From: Alphaproteobacteria bacterium
GTDB lineage: Bacteria; Pseudomonadota; Alphaproteobacteria; Micavibrionales; Micavibrionaceae
DNA: 64,000 nucleotides
Reading direction: 5' to 3'
Assembly: GCA_030424975.1 (NCBI GenBank)
Contig: JAUHVY010000002.1
Span: 248,001-312,000 of the forward strand
Numbering within the stretch: the first letter of the stretch is position 1; each line of letters begins with the position of its first letter. Positions 8,905-17,476 of this stretch are shown here, one piece after another. The position numbers and the translations under genes are program-made. The notes under the pieces were generated by a model, which was not told where the DNA came from, did no database searches, and saw nothing but the letters and a program-made list of their open reading frames with translations.

Positions 8905-9156
8905 ATGCAAGCAACTGATCTCCTCCGCATGTTGGAGGATAACGGCATAGAACAAATCGACAATCAAGAGATTGCAAACCGGATCACCGGAGGTGTAGAG
9001 CCGAGTGCGCTTTTTGGCGACATGAAGGGCGGCTTGATAGAAGGCAACTTTGCCGCGGCAATGCCCGAGCCAACCGTAATGATGACGCCGACACATGATT
9101 TTGAAAATGATCTTCCTACCTTTGATGTCAAAACCAACGAACCGGGGCTTTCATGA
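8905..9156 (+). CDS. Hypothetical protein, 83 residues
   Basis: Acidic, Met-rich protein of no known family. The frame is open from a TTG at 8863, but the ATG at 8905 is the likelier start. It overlaps the next gene by four bases (ATGA), so the two are translationally coupled. The region upstream (8724-8880) is very A+T-rich and is a plausible promoter region. Confidence 0.6.
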   Translation: MQATDLLRMLEDNGIEQIDNQEIANRITGGVEPSALFGDMKGGLIEGNFAAAMPEPTVMMTPTHDFENDLPTFDVKTNEPGLS

Positions 9157-9437
9157 ACATAGAACTCGGCTTATTGCATGATGGTGGTGTTATGATGGTG
9201 AGTGATACGCCCCTTCCGGATATGGTATGCCGCGTTGAATATTACCGCGAACAACGAATCTTTATGGTGGTTTATAACGATGAAGATCACCACGATGAAA
9301 TGATGCATTTCGAAGTGCCTGATCATATGACCAGCCCCATCGAACGCACACCAAATATTATGATATATTCCCTATTTCCGAACCACGAACCTATTGGCTA
9401 CAAAGTGCCTTTGGTGCAGGTCGGAGAAATGTTCTAA
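9153..9437 (+). CDS. Hypothetical protein, 94 residues
   Basis: Small protein with no recognised domain, alternating hydrophobic and charged residues suggesting beta strands (MVCRVEYYREQRIFMVVYNDEDHHDEMMHFEVP). Coupled to the preceding gene by an ATGA overlap. The pair ends about 70 bases before the tRNA-Gly gene. Confidence 0.65.
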   Translation: MNIELGLLHDGGVMMVSDTPLPDMVCRVEYYREQRIFMVVYNDEDHHDEMMHFEVPDHMTSPIERTPNIMIYSLFPNHEPIGYKVPLVQVGEMF

Positions 9438-9508
9438 ATTTTTATCATTTTCTACTTGCAATTAAAATTCAAATGGCTATATTGCCCAAACTTACCGAAC
9501 TATGCGAT

Positions 9509-9583
9509 GCGAGTGTAGCTCAGGGGTAGAGCACAACCTTGCCAAGGTTGGGGCCGAGGGTTCGAATCCCTTCACTCGCTCCA
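9509..9583 (+). tRNA. tRNA-Gly (anticodon GCC)
   Basis: Complete cloverleaf with encoded CCA. Acceptor GCGAGTG pairs with CACTCGC. D arm is GCTC/GAGC. The anticodon arm CAACC-TTGCCAA-GGTTG reads GCC. The T arm is GAGGG-TTCGAAT-CCCTT and the discriminator base is T. Its 3' half is the integration site of the mobile element. The last part of the gene, as now present, is the element-side copy of the crossover. Confidence 0.97.
9539..9577 (+). repeat. Left attachment repeat (inside tRNA-Gly)
   Basis: Runs from the anticodon loop through the T arm into the acceptor stem. Identical over 39 bases to 43124-43162. Beyond it the two copies resume matching (CCATTATTTT) after four bases (GCTC) missing at the right side. 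Confidence 0.92.
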
Positions 9584-9623
9584 TTATTTTCAATGACTTA
9601 GCTTAAATTTTAGTTGCAGGCCT

Positions 9624-9641
9624 GGGGTTCAATTGAACCCC
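9624..9641. repeat. 18-bp perfect palindrome at the left element end
   Basis: GGGGTTCAATTGAACCCC, directly after the integrase stop. The same 18 bases occur at 43012-43029 near the right end, and a near copy (GGGTTCAACTGAACCC) lies inside the integrase gene near 10109-10124. There is no T-run here, so it is not an obvious terminator. It could be an integrase or excisionase binding site. Confidence 0.75.
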
Positions 9642-9643
9642 CG

Positions 9644-10591
9644 CTAAAATACCTCCAAAGATTCCGCTGCACTTCTGAGATATTCAGGCGAATATCGGGC
9701 ATAAACCTTTTCTGTTATTGCCGTACTTTTATGCCCCAAATATTGCGAAATTTCACTCATCGGAACTCTGTTTTCGGCCATCCAAACAGCTGCCGTGTGT
9801 CTTAAAACATGGGGCGTAACATCTTCCAATCCGGCACGTTTAACAGCCGCCGTAAATCCTCTTTTCACATCCTTAATCGGCTTTGATCCATATTCGATTA
9901 CATACTCACACGTTCTGGCTTCATAATATTCCTTTAAAGCCCTTCCCAATGTCGTGTTTATAGGCACTTGCGCCTTGCCCTTATATTTATTGGAATTGCC
10001 AAAATTAATAATGCCGCGTTTAAAATCTACCTGCTCCCATTTCAATTGAAGAATGGCGGATTTTCTTGCCGCTGTGCAAAGCCCCATAATAATAAAAAGC
10101 TTAATATGGGGTTCAACTGAACCCGCCATAAGCTTCTTGAATTCCTGTTTTGTTAAGTACCGCTCTTTGTAGGCTGGTGCAGGAGGAATATAAAAACGAG
10201 CCGGCGTTTCCTTATCATGAAATCTCATTGCCGCCCTAAGAGCCCCGATTTCTCTTATGATCGTCCAGTCGCCGACTTTGTCTTTCTCTCGCCTTTTCTG
10301 AACATATTGTTTGCACTTGTCACGCGTAATTTGCTCAGGCGTATAATCTTTGAAAAATTGGAGTGGTATCCATAGATATCCCAACGAGCCATGCTCGTTT
10401 TCTTTTTCGGCGCGATAAACATTGAATATCTCTTCAACAGTATTGCTTGGTATAAGCTGCTGTTTCAGAAAATCCTCGAACCGCCTTTTCGCTACAGGTT
10501 CGTCGGAGGTACGTAAAGATCGCCTAACAGAGTCTCCGTCGACTTTGCTATAAGCGTAGTACTTTCCTCTATAGAGTTTAAGCTGCCACAT
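9644..10591 (-). CDS. int: Tyrosine recombinase/integrase of the element
   Basis: Inserts and excises the element at tRNA-Gly. The 315-residue protein has an N-terminal arm-binding region, a core-binding domain near residues 48-130 and a C-terminal catalytic domain. Catalytic residues are visible: Arg in TAARKSAIL, HVLRHT, YLGHKS and the nucleophile Tyr in KVYARY. It lies next to the tRNA with its 3' end towards the attachment site, the usual arrangement. Its start lies 100 bases inside the excisionase-like gene, so the two are coupled. Confidence 0.93.
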   Translation of the reverse strand: MWQLKLYRGKYYAYSKVDGDSVRRSLRTSDEPVAKRRFEDFLKQQLIPSNTVEEIFNVYRAEKENEHGSLGYLWIPLQFFKDYTPEQITRDKCKQYVQKRREKDKVGDWTIIREIGALRAAMRFHDKETPARFYIPPAPAYKERYLTKQEFKKLMAGSVEPHIKLFIIMGLCTAARKSAILQLKWEQVDFKRGIINFGNSNKYKGKAQVPINTTLGRALKEYYEARTCEYVIEYGSKPIKDVKRGFTAAVKRAGLEDVTPHVLRHTAAVWMAENRVPMSEISQYLGHKSTAITEKVYARYSPEYLRSAAESLEVF

Positions 10592-10746
10592 GATTCAATC
10601 CTTTCTACTTCCCAAGCCGGTATCCTCACATGCCGGCCAATTTTGAAACTGTTTTGAATGTCACCGCGTTGAATGAGGTTATGAATATGTTGCGAAGATA
10701 CATTCCACCTTTCGGCTAATGTTGTGCATGAAAACGGTCTGTCCAT
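10492..10746 (-). CDS. Excisionase-like MerR/AlpA-type DNA-binding protein
   Basis: An 84-residue protein with an N-terminal helix-turn-helix of the excisionase type (CTTLAERWNVSSQHIHNLIQRGDIQ...IGRHVRIPAWEVERI). Probably the recombination directionality factor, or a regulator of the integrase whose 5' end it overlaps. A good Shine-Dalgarno (AAGGAG) precedes the ATG at 10746. The tail beyond residue 55 has no known motif. Confidence 0.8.
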   Translation of the reverse strand: MDRPFSCTTLAERWNVSSQHIHNLIQRGDIQNSFKIGRHVRIPAWEVERIESCGSLNSIEESTTLIAKSTETLLGDLYVPPTNL

Positions 10747-11150
10747 TGTGCTCTCCTTTCGTCTCGTGTGTGTCCCTTCATTATCAAAGTAACACTGACA
10801 AGCACCCTTCTTGGGTGACCGCTCAAGCCTTCCCTGACTTTCGGCCAGAGAAAATGAAAACGGCCTCCAGAATTCAATCTGGAAGCCGGGGAGTTCGAAA
10901 ACCGTAACAAATGAAACGGCACGACGTATTCACGCATGCGCTATTATATTTCGCCGTCCCCCCGACCATAAGATCAAGGAACGGCACCTTTAGTGCATTT
11001 TAAACGGAAATGCACCAATATCGGCTGATGCCAGCCGCATTTGTTTAGAGGTTTCGACGCCCCGCAGTTTTAAAACTTGCACTAAAATATTAACGAAAAC
11101 AGAAAACGAAATCTAGACCATTATTCTATATTTAGAATCTAAACTTGAAG
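10747..11150. other. Gene-free region between excisionase-like and HrgA-like genes
   Basis: I see no convincing gene. It should hold the promoter of the xis-int unit near its left side. It contains a small hairpin (CACCC-TTCTT-GGGTG near 10802) and a stronger stem at 10861-10888, listed separately. The right part is A+T-rich and follows the stop of the defence operon. Confidence 0.6.
10850..10888 (-). terminator. Probable terminator of the type I/Septu operon
   Basis: On the minus strand an 11-bp stem with one mismatch (CGGCTTCCAGA/TCTGGAGGCCG, loop of six) is followed by a T-rich TTTTCATTTTC. It lies about 260 bases after the HrgA-like stop. Confidence 0.5.
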
Positions 11151-12086
11151 CTAAGCAATATTCCATAGTTTTTTTCTAACTTTTCCAGTCTTATAGTAGT
11201 CTGTAACAAGCTCAAGAAACTCTCTGAAATCTTTGTTTTCTATTGCTAATCTATTGGCAGTATTCCAATCTACATCATTTTCCTCTGCTGGGATTAACAT
11301 TTGGCTTTCCGCTGGATTTTCTACATTTAAATGGATCACGCCGATGCTATGCAGAGCTGAAAGCATACGCAGCTCTTTAATGGTCTCATTACCCTCTATA
11401 TCTGCAGTAACTAAAAATCCAAAGTTTGCCCAAGATGAATTACTTACGGTTTGAAAAAACACTTCACGGACATTAGAACGATTTATAAGTAGCTTAACCT
11501 CAAAAGCCAGGATTAAAGCCTTTACATCTCCAGTTTGATGAACACAGTCTTTCACCTCCTGAACCCACTCAGAAGAGAGATCTTCTAACGCAACCATATC
11601 TGGATATAACCAGCGGTTCCCATTTGGCCCACGGGTATTTGATGATCTTTTTTCATCAATTCGCATAGCATATGTATTTTGATTATCTGCAAAAAGATAC
11701 TCTTTTAAAAGCGGATACAAGTCATGCTCAGTTAACCTGTTTTTTTCACCAACAATTTGTACAGCACCTTCTGCATCTTGCACCTCATCATCATCAGATT
11801 TTTCTGTGTAGTAATATCTTCTTGGGCGGCCCTCAGTAGTTTTAATTTGAGGGTTGTTAGCTTGCAGATTGGGCCTTCTCGCACCGATCTCTGCGACTAT
11901 CTGCTGAATAAGGGCACCTTCAGTATCGAGAGGTGTCACGACTGCTGTCGATCTCTCCTGCTTCTTACGGCACTCATCGGGATATTTTTCTAATATCCAG
12001 TTGGCAATGTCACGAGCAGTAAATTTTTGTTCAGGACTTTGTTCTAAACAGCTTAAAACCTTGTTTTCCAGATTAAAAGACATCAC
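11151..12086 (-). CDS. HrgA-like protein (COG2958 type): HTH plus nuclease-like domain
   Basis: A 311-residue protein with an N-terminal winged-helix-like region (KVLSCLEQSPEQKFTARDIANWILEKYP) similar to HARE/HrgA domains, an acidic linker, and a C-terminal region with a possible PD-(D/E)xK core (RWLYPDMVAL, then AFEVKLLINRSNVREVFFQTV). HrgA homologues are often found beside restriction systems. The catalytic role is inferred. It is the last gene of the operon and overlaps the HNH gene by four bases. Confidence 0.65.
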   Translation of the reverse strand: MMSFNLENKVLSCLEQSPEQKFTARDIANWILEKYPDECRKKQERSTAVVTPLDTEGALIQQIVAEIGARRPNLQANNPQIKTTEGRPRRYYYTEKSDDDEVQDAEGAVQIVGEKNRLTEHDLYPLLKEYLFADNQNTYAMRIDEKRSSNTRGPNGNRWLYPDMVALEDLSSEWVQEVKDCVHQTGDVKALILAFEVKLLINRSNVREVFFQTVSNSSWANFGFLVTADIEGNETIKELRMLSALHSIGVIHLNVENPAESQMLIPAEENDVDWNTANRLAIENKDFREFLELVTDYYKTGKVRKKLWNIA

Positions 12087-12820
12087 GTTTCCTCGAATGT
12101 TAAATCAATATTGTTTTCTTCCAAAAAGGCACTAACAAAAGACGAATAACCAGGCGCTGAGTTAACAAGGCCTCTTATTGCAATAAGGCGAGATTCTTCA
12201 TCGGGTATGCTTAAATGACTCTGTAATAGCTGCAAAACACGCCCACAATCCCTTATATGCGTGGACTTATCCAAACCAAAAACTTTTATAGACTCTTGTG
12301 CACGATCCTTATTTTCCCCGTCTTTCGCCATCATTTTATATTCATAAATATTACACGCCAAACTTTCACAATCTTCTTGGATAAAAGGATCTAAAAGTTT
12401 TGGTTGTTCGGCTCTATAATCTTCATAATTTCCACTATTTTCGAATGCTCTTTGTCTTTCATCAACCAGAGGAAATTTATTACCTTTATGAGCTCTGTTG
12501 TTACAAATAGAGCAAGAAAGGCGATAATTAGTACACTCATACGCTAACCACCAATATCCGTTGTGCCCATCACAACCGTCCAGACCTTGCTTAGGTCTAA
12601 AATGCTCAATTTCAGGGACCGCTCCCGATATTCTGTTTTCGCAATACCAACATTGGCCATCATGAATAATATTAAAATTATCTCGAAGCTCACCCCAAAA
12701 AGCACTACTAAAATTAATATTACTTTTATTTTCGCGCGCCATTAAATTTTCCAGCTTAACGGCTGCCCTGGCTATCCAAGTGTCAGGAATATCTATTTCT
12801 TCAAAATTCACATACAACAT
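12083..12820 (-). CDS. ptuB: HNH endonuclease, Septu PtuB-like
   Basis: A 245-residue HNH nuclease of the family that partners AAA ATPases in Septu and some retron systems. Visible: C57-x2-C60 (CWYC), IEHFRPK with H73, and YRLSCSICNNRAHKGNKFP with C103, C106 and H111, giving the zinc and catalytic core. The C-terminal half is helical without a known motif. It lies directly after the ATPase gene (adjacent stop and start), the ptuA-ptuB order. I expect it to cleave nucleic acid when released by the ATPase. Confidence 0.82.
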   Translation of the reverse strand: MLYVNFEEIDIPDTWIARAAVKLENLMARENKSNINFSSAFWGELRDNFNIIHDGQCWYCENRISGAVPEIEHFRPKQGLDGCDGHNGYWWLAYECTNYRLSCSICNNRAHKGNKFPLVDERQRAFENSGNYEDYRAEQPKLLDPFIQEDCESLACNIYEYKMMAKDGENKDRAQESIKVFGLDKSTHIRDCGRVLQLLQSHLSIPDEESRLIAIRGLVNSAPGYSSFVSAFLEENNIDLTFEET

Positions 12821-14362
12821 TTAACTACTATAAACTTTTTTAATAACTTCCAACGCCTTCTCTCTTCGAATTTCTGAGTCAGGCGTTTGATCTAAATCTT
12901 GCCAAAAATCATGCCTCGCTTTCAGATACTCACTAAACAGTGGATCACTGTGCTCAAGCCAATATCCTATACTATCTAAATCTGCCTTTAACTCTTTAAG
13001 TTTCATATTCTGATAGTCAGAGATATCTCCTACCTTCTGCAAAGCCAAAATCCTGTAATACTCCATAACTTTTTCGTGTGTTTCAGTATCCAGTTGAGAT
13101 GGAAGATCGAACAACTCCCCAACCAACACACCACCGTAACCTTTACCTTTTACACGATCCTCAAGCTCGGTTTGTTTAACTTTTCCTTCTACTCTGTTCA
13201 GCAAAACTACTTGCTCCTGATTTAGCTCACTTAGAACCACAGGGTCGTGAGATGAAATCAAAATCTGAGACTGATTATCCTCACCCATAATTTCACGAAG
13301 AAGGTTGATATACTCACGGCTCCAGTTTGGATTCAAATGTGTGTCAGGCTCGTCTAATAAGAATAGAGACTCTTCTTCTTGTGTAAATTTTAACAGGCCT
13401 AAAACAGCTAATAATTGTTGTTCGCCCTCACTCAGCTCGCGATAAGTCAGGCATTCTTGACAATTTGCGAGCCTTACGCGAACATCAACATAATCAAGAA
13501 GATCAGCAATATAGGTACTTTCCAGCTTCTTGAAAAACTCCTGCGGTGGGTCACTCTCCACCAATTCATGGAACGAATGCTCATCTTTGAGATATAGAAA
13601 AATTTTTTCTACAGATTCATCTTTCTTAAAACCATTTGGACGAAATAAGCTTGCCTTTCCGGGCATTTTGATAGGGGCTAAAGAATTAGCCCATAACTTT
13701 TCTAAAAACTCACTCACCTTGCCTTTAGCTGACCAGAAATACCCGTCTTTGGCCCACTGAGGCTCCTTCAGCGCAAACAGAACGGAGTCCAAACCCTCAA
13801 TACCCAAATATTTGGGATTTTCCATCATAGAAGTTAGTGTATTTTCTTTTTTATCTAAGAAAAATGCTAATAAAACAAAATATCCATGTATCGGACGAGC
13901 AAAAAACATACGCCTCAATGGTCTATCAGTATTCTCTCTAAGCTCCTTATCAAACCGCTCCTGTGATTTAACAAAATATTTTTCCAAACGCTTGCTTTCT
14001 CCCGAATAGTAAGCAAACAAATGGTCAGGTAAAAAATCCTTCGTTTCAAAAAATTTTTTATTAGAATACTTTTTACCATCAACTTCAAAACTATAACGTG
14101 GTTTTTTTGACGGCCCCGCCTCAATTGAAATTCTATGTCCACGTATTTCATATTGAAGCTTATAATCAAAGCCTGGAGCTATAATCGAACCTGAAGTACA
14201 ACGATCCAAATCAGAAAAAATAGAGCACAAGCACTCGAATAAGTTAGACTTACCTGATCCATTAATACCTACAACAGCGCAAATTCTGTGGTTTTTTGAA
14301 AAATCGATTTCAAAATCATCTAAGTTCTTAAATTTTTCAACCCACAGACTTTGTATCTTCAT
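12821..14362 (-). CDS. ptuA: AAA/ABC-type ATPase, Septu PtuA-like
   Basis: A 513-residue SMC/RecF-like ATPase. Walker A GINGSGKSN near residues 33-41, signature LSEGEQQLL, Walker B LFLLDEPDTHLNP and H-loop ILISSHDP are all intact. The middle insert has no clear coiled coil. Paired with an HNH nuclease it fits the two-gene Septu defence system. Its ATG overlaps nothing but begins three bases from the hsdS stop, so it is read as part of the type I operon. It could alternatively be an accessory of the type I system. Confidence 0.82.
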   Translation of the reverse strand: MKIQSLWVEKFKNLDDFEIDFSKNHRICAVVGINGSGKSNLFECLCSIFSDLDRCTSGSIIAPGFDYKLQYEIRGHRISIEAGPSKKPRYSFEVDGKKYSNKKFFETKDFLPDHLFAYYSGESKRLEKYFVKSQERFDKELRENTDRPLRRMFFARPIHGYFVLLAFFLDKKENTLTSMMENPKYLGIEGLDSVLFALKEPQWAKDGYFWSAKGKVSEFLEKLWANSLAPIKMPGKASLFRPNGFKKDESVEKIFLYLKDEHSFHELVESDPPQEFFKKLESTYIADLLDYVDVRVRLANCQECLTYRELSEGEQQLLAVLGLLKFTQEEESLFLLDEPDTHLNPNWSREYINLLREIMGEDNQSQILISSHDPVVLSELNQEQVVLLNRVEGKVKQTELEDRVKGKGYGGVLVGELFDLPSQLDTETHEKVMEYYRILALQKVGDISDYQNMKLKELKADLDSIGYWLEHSDPLFSEYLKARHDFWQDLDQTPDSEIRREKALEVIKKVYSS

Positions 14363-14364
14363 GA

Positions 14365-16020
14365 TCAGGCCGCTTTAAGAATTATTGTTTTTGTTTCCTG
14401 ATCTTTCTCTTCAATCACCAAGCCATCAGAAATAAGCGAATTCAATTCAATATAAAATTCTGAAATTTCTGTTTCATCACTGCAGCACTGCTTAAATAGA
14501 TCCTCAGACGAAATCTCGGGAGTATTCAAAAATGCCTTTAATAATTTAGAGTCTGTATATTTTTCTTTTAAGTTTTCAGCTTCAATTTTATCAAAAATTT
14601 TCATGTAATCAGACAGGCTATGCTCCTGAGATTTCGACTTAATTTTCTTTTTACGTTTCTTTGATTTTGGCTGACTTTCAGCTAACGCTTTTTGCTCTTT
14701 AATACGTTCGAGAAGAACGGAGGCAGGTTCATCATTTGGATCTTGTGGCACAAGCTCACCTCGGAAAGCTTTTGCAAGAACGCTTTGTGTAATCTTATCG
14801 ACTTGCTCCATCGCAAGATAATATTTTTCTTCGATTTGATTCGACATTTGCAATAGTTCTAGGGCTCGTTTCACAGCAAACTCTTGTTCTTCCAAAGAAC
14901 AAAATGGGATGGGCATTTTCCCAAGTTTTTTTGCATTAATATTAGATTGACTAACCCCGTCTGTTTTAACTTGCCAACAATAATGTTTGGCATACGATGA
15001 GTTCATATACATATTTAAGAACTCTGAACTCAAATAATCCGGAGGCGAAATTTTTATAAGATAGCCTGCATAGATAGATTCTTGTTCTCCTCTATATATT
15101 GCTGTTTTCCCAACAAGTTCAGGACTGTTTGTTCTATTAAACAATAGATCCCCCGACATTAATTGATACTTATCGATCTCCTTTTGATCCGATGAATACA
15201 CTAGATCAGCCCAATCTAATTGCCCACCTTGTAAATTACCCATTCTCAAAACAGGCACATCGCCCTCTTTTTGTGACTTCTGGGAAGAGCCGTATGTAAA
15301 TTTCAAGCAAAGCTTATCTAAGTTTAACAATGTCCAAGAATCTGGAATCTCAATATTAGAAACAGTTTCAGGCTCAGAAAATATCTTCTTATAGTTTTTT
15401 TCATTTTGGTTGCTCTTCAACACGAAATCTCTCAGAGCATCAGGGGTAGATATGTTACCCTCTCTGAAACCTCTTGATAAAGCCCCAGTCGCTACAGCGT
15501 TATATATGGACTGACGGAAGTTTTTGAGGATGGTTGGGATTTGATCGAGGCGCGCTTTGGCGCTGTCCACCTCTTCCAAAATCTGATCCAGCTTATCTGC
15601 AATTCGTTTTTGTTCATTAAGTGGTGGCAATCTTAAATCAGATTCTTTTAATAACTTAAAATGCCGTCCGTAGCCCCGATTTTCCAAATCCAATGTACAT
15701 AAAAAATAATAGTACAATTTGGGATCGTAGAAATCATGTGGACGTAAAATTTGAGTACCATCAGCACCAGGAGCAAACTGAAAATCGATATATTTAATTT
15801 CTCTGGTATGATCACCAAAAACAATTAAAGGACTATCCAAATTAATTGTTCTATCAGCATCATCAATGTAGCCAGATATAAATTTTTGTCCTTGGTCTAC
15901 AACAGGAAATTTACCAGATTCGTTACTTTCCGAGGTTTTTACTTTTATTTTCGATGAAGAAATAGACGTATATGTATCAACTACTTTCAGCTCCCCCCAA
16001 CCCTTAGGCAAATCACTCAT
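14365..16020 (-). CDS. hsdS: Type I restriction-modification specificity subunit
   Basis: Recognises the bipartite DNA target for HsdM and HsdR. At 551 residues it is longer than usual (about 400-450). Two target-recognition domains are seen, each followed by a conserved helix region (PLNEQKRIADKLDQILEEVDSAKARL near 133-158, and LEEQEFAVKRALELLQ near 375-390), then LAKAFRGELVPQDPNDEPASVLLERI. After that comes an unusual extension of about 110 residues: a Lys-rich linker (KSKKRKKKIKSKS) and a small helical, winged-helix-like domain. It overlaps hsdM by four bases. Confidence 0.92.
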   Translation of the reverse strand: MSDLPKGWGELKVVDTYTSISSSKIKVKTSESNESGKFPVVDQGQKFISGYIDDADRTINLDSPLIVFGDHTREIKYIDFQFAPGADGTQILRPHDFYDPKLYYYFLCTLDLENRGYGRHFKLLKESDLRLPPLNEQKRIADKLDQILEEVDSAKARLDQIPTILKNFRQSIYNAVATGALSRGFREGNISTPDALRDFVLKSNQNEKNYKKIFSEPETVSNIEIPDSWTLLNLDKLCLKFTYGSSQKSQKEGDVPVLRMGNLQGGQLDWADLVYSSDQKEIDKYQLMSGDLLFNRTNSPELVGKTAIYRGEQESIYAGYLIKISPPDYLSSEFLNMYMNSSYAKHYCWQVKTDGVSQSNINAKKLGKMPIPFCSLEEQEFAVKRALELLQMSNQIEEKYYLAMEQVDKITQSVLAKAFRGELVPQDPNDEPASVLLERIKEQKALAESQPKSKKRKKKIKSKSQEHSLSDYMKIFDKIEAENLKEKYTDSKLLKAFLNTPEISSEDLFKQCCSDETEISEFYIELNSLISDGLVIEEKDQETKTIILKAA

Positions 16021-17462
16021 GCTGCTTGCTCCTCAGTTGATAAGAGCTCAAGCACGCTATTTAAATCACCTATCGCACCCTCCAGTTCTGCAATTGCAGA
16101 TGCCACCAGTTCATCCGGTTCAGGCAAGTCTTCATGTGATCCTGCACTTTCATCCTTCAGCCAACTAATATCAAGGCTCTCTCCACGCTCGGCTATATAT
16201 TCACGGCTAAAGCAACGGAATCGCCCTTGATCTCCTTCATCCGTTCTGGGTGATGTGCCATGCGGATCATCACCAAAAGCCTTAACAAAGTCTGTAAAAT
16301 AATCGGAAGTTAAAGGCGTGCGCTTACCAAATTGTGGCATATTGGCACGCATATCATAGACCCACACATTTTTTGTCTGCTTGGTATCTTCTTTGCCTTT
16401 GGTAAAGAACAGCACATTTGTTTTCACGCCTTGCGCGTAAAAAATACCCGTCGGCAATCTCAAGATCGTATGAAGATTACATTTATTCATCAGGTCTTCT
16501 CGGATCCTCTTACCCACGTTCCCTTCAAATAAAACATTATCCGGCAAAACTACCGCCGCACGCCCACCATCCGTTAAGCCTCTGTAAATATGCTGCAAAA
16601 ACGCAAATTGTTTATTCGCAGTCGGGTAAGTAAAATCATCTCGCGTTGGCAGGCCACCGCCTTGTTTTGTGCCAAAAGGAGGATTCGTGATGATAAGATC
16701 AGCCTTCGGCAAACGCGCACCGTCAGGCGATAATGTGTCACCATATTGCATACCCGTTCCGCGCTCATCCATGCTATGGAGCATCATATTCATTTGCGCA
16801 AGACGATGTGTGTCTTGAACATGTTCCATGCCGTAAAAAGCCTGTGTTCTTTGGAACTCCTGTTCTTTCTCACCCAGAGAAAACAGATCATCTGTCCTCG
16901 CCTTAATATACTGATCCGCCATAATCAAAAAGCCGCCCGTACCCGCTGCAGGATCTTGAATGACCTCACCAGCCTGCGGTTTCATGACTTCCATAATGGC
17001 ATGAATGAGAGGACGTGGCGTGAAGTACTGCCCCGCACCTGATTTCTTCTCGTTCGCATTCTTTTCCAATAGCCCTTCATAGAGATCCCCAAGCCCCTCT
17101 TGCTTGGCTGAATACCAATCAATTTTATCAATACTTTCGACAAGCTTCTTTAGTGTTGCAGGCTTCTTGATAAAAGATGACGCATTTGCAAAAATTTCCT
17201 GAACGAGTTGCGAGCCTTCCGAACCTAAGTGAATAAGAAGCTTTTTATATTCTTCTAATTGTTTTACGCCTTCTAACTTAACGATATCTTGCCAGCGATA
17301 ACCTTCAGGTATCTGCGTTTCAGTTCCTGTTTCCTCTGTCATCTTTAAAAACAGAAGATATGTAAGCTCAGTTACATATTGATGGTATGTCACACCATCA
17401 TCTTTGAGAACGTTACAAAGGTTCCATAGTTTGGCGACAATATCATGCGTTACGTTAGACAT
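16017..17462 (-). CDS. hsdM: Type I restriction-modification DNA methyltransferase subunit
   Basis: N6-adenine methyltransferase subunit using S-adenosylmethionine. It has the HsdM N-terminal helical domain, the SAM motif DPAAGTGGFLI and the catalytic NPPF in IITNPPFGTKQGG. I chose the ATG at 17462 (MSNVTHDIV) because AAAGGGA lies just upstream and the longer frame would run into hsdR. That gives 481 residues, normal for the family, and places the start 14 bases after the hsdR stop. Confidence 0.95.
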   Translation of the reverse strand: MSNVTHDIVAKLWNLCNVLKDDGVTYHQYVTELTYLLFLKMTEETGTETQIPEGYRWQDIVKLEGVKQLEEYKKLLIHLGSEGSQLVQEIFANASSFIKKPATLKKLVESIDKIDWYSAKQEGLGDLYEGLLEKNANEKKSGAGQYFTPRPLIHAIMEVMKPQAGEVIQDPAAGTGGFLIMADQYIKARTDDLFSLGEKEQEFQRTQAFYGMEHVQDTHRLAQMNMMLHSMDERGTGMQYGDTLSPDGARLPKADLIITNPPFGTKQGGGLPTRDDFTYPTANKQFAFLQHIYRGLTDGGRAAVVLPDNVLFEGNVGKRIREDLMNKCNLHTILRLPTGIFYAQGVKTNVLFFTKGKEDTKQTKNVWVYDMRANMPQFGKRTPLTSDYFTDFVKAFGDDPHGTSPRTDEGDQGRFRCFSREYIAERGESLDISWLKDESAGSHEDLPEPDELVASAIAELEGAIGDLNSVLELLSTEEQAA

Positions 17463-17476
17463 TTTATTCCCTTTAG

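Noticed and set aside
9624-9641. Left palindrome as integrase terminator
   Set aside because: No T-run follows on the minus strand (AGGCCTGC follows), so termination is unlikely.
9624-9641. LexA-type SOS box (GTTC-N7-GTTC)
   Set aside because: The element is a simple palindrome, and the direct GTTC spacing of alphaproteobacterial LexA boxes is not present.
10716-10937. 73-residue minus-strand frame upstream of the excisionase-like gene
   Set aside because: No ribosome site, poor composition, and it overlaps the excisionase-like start; it covers a terminator-like stem.
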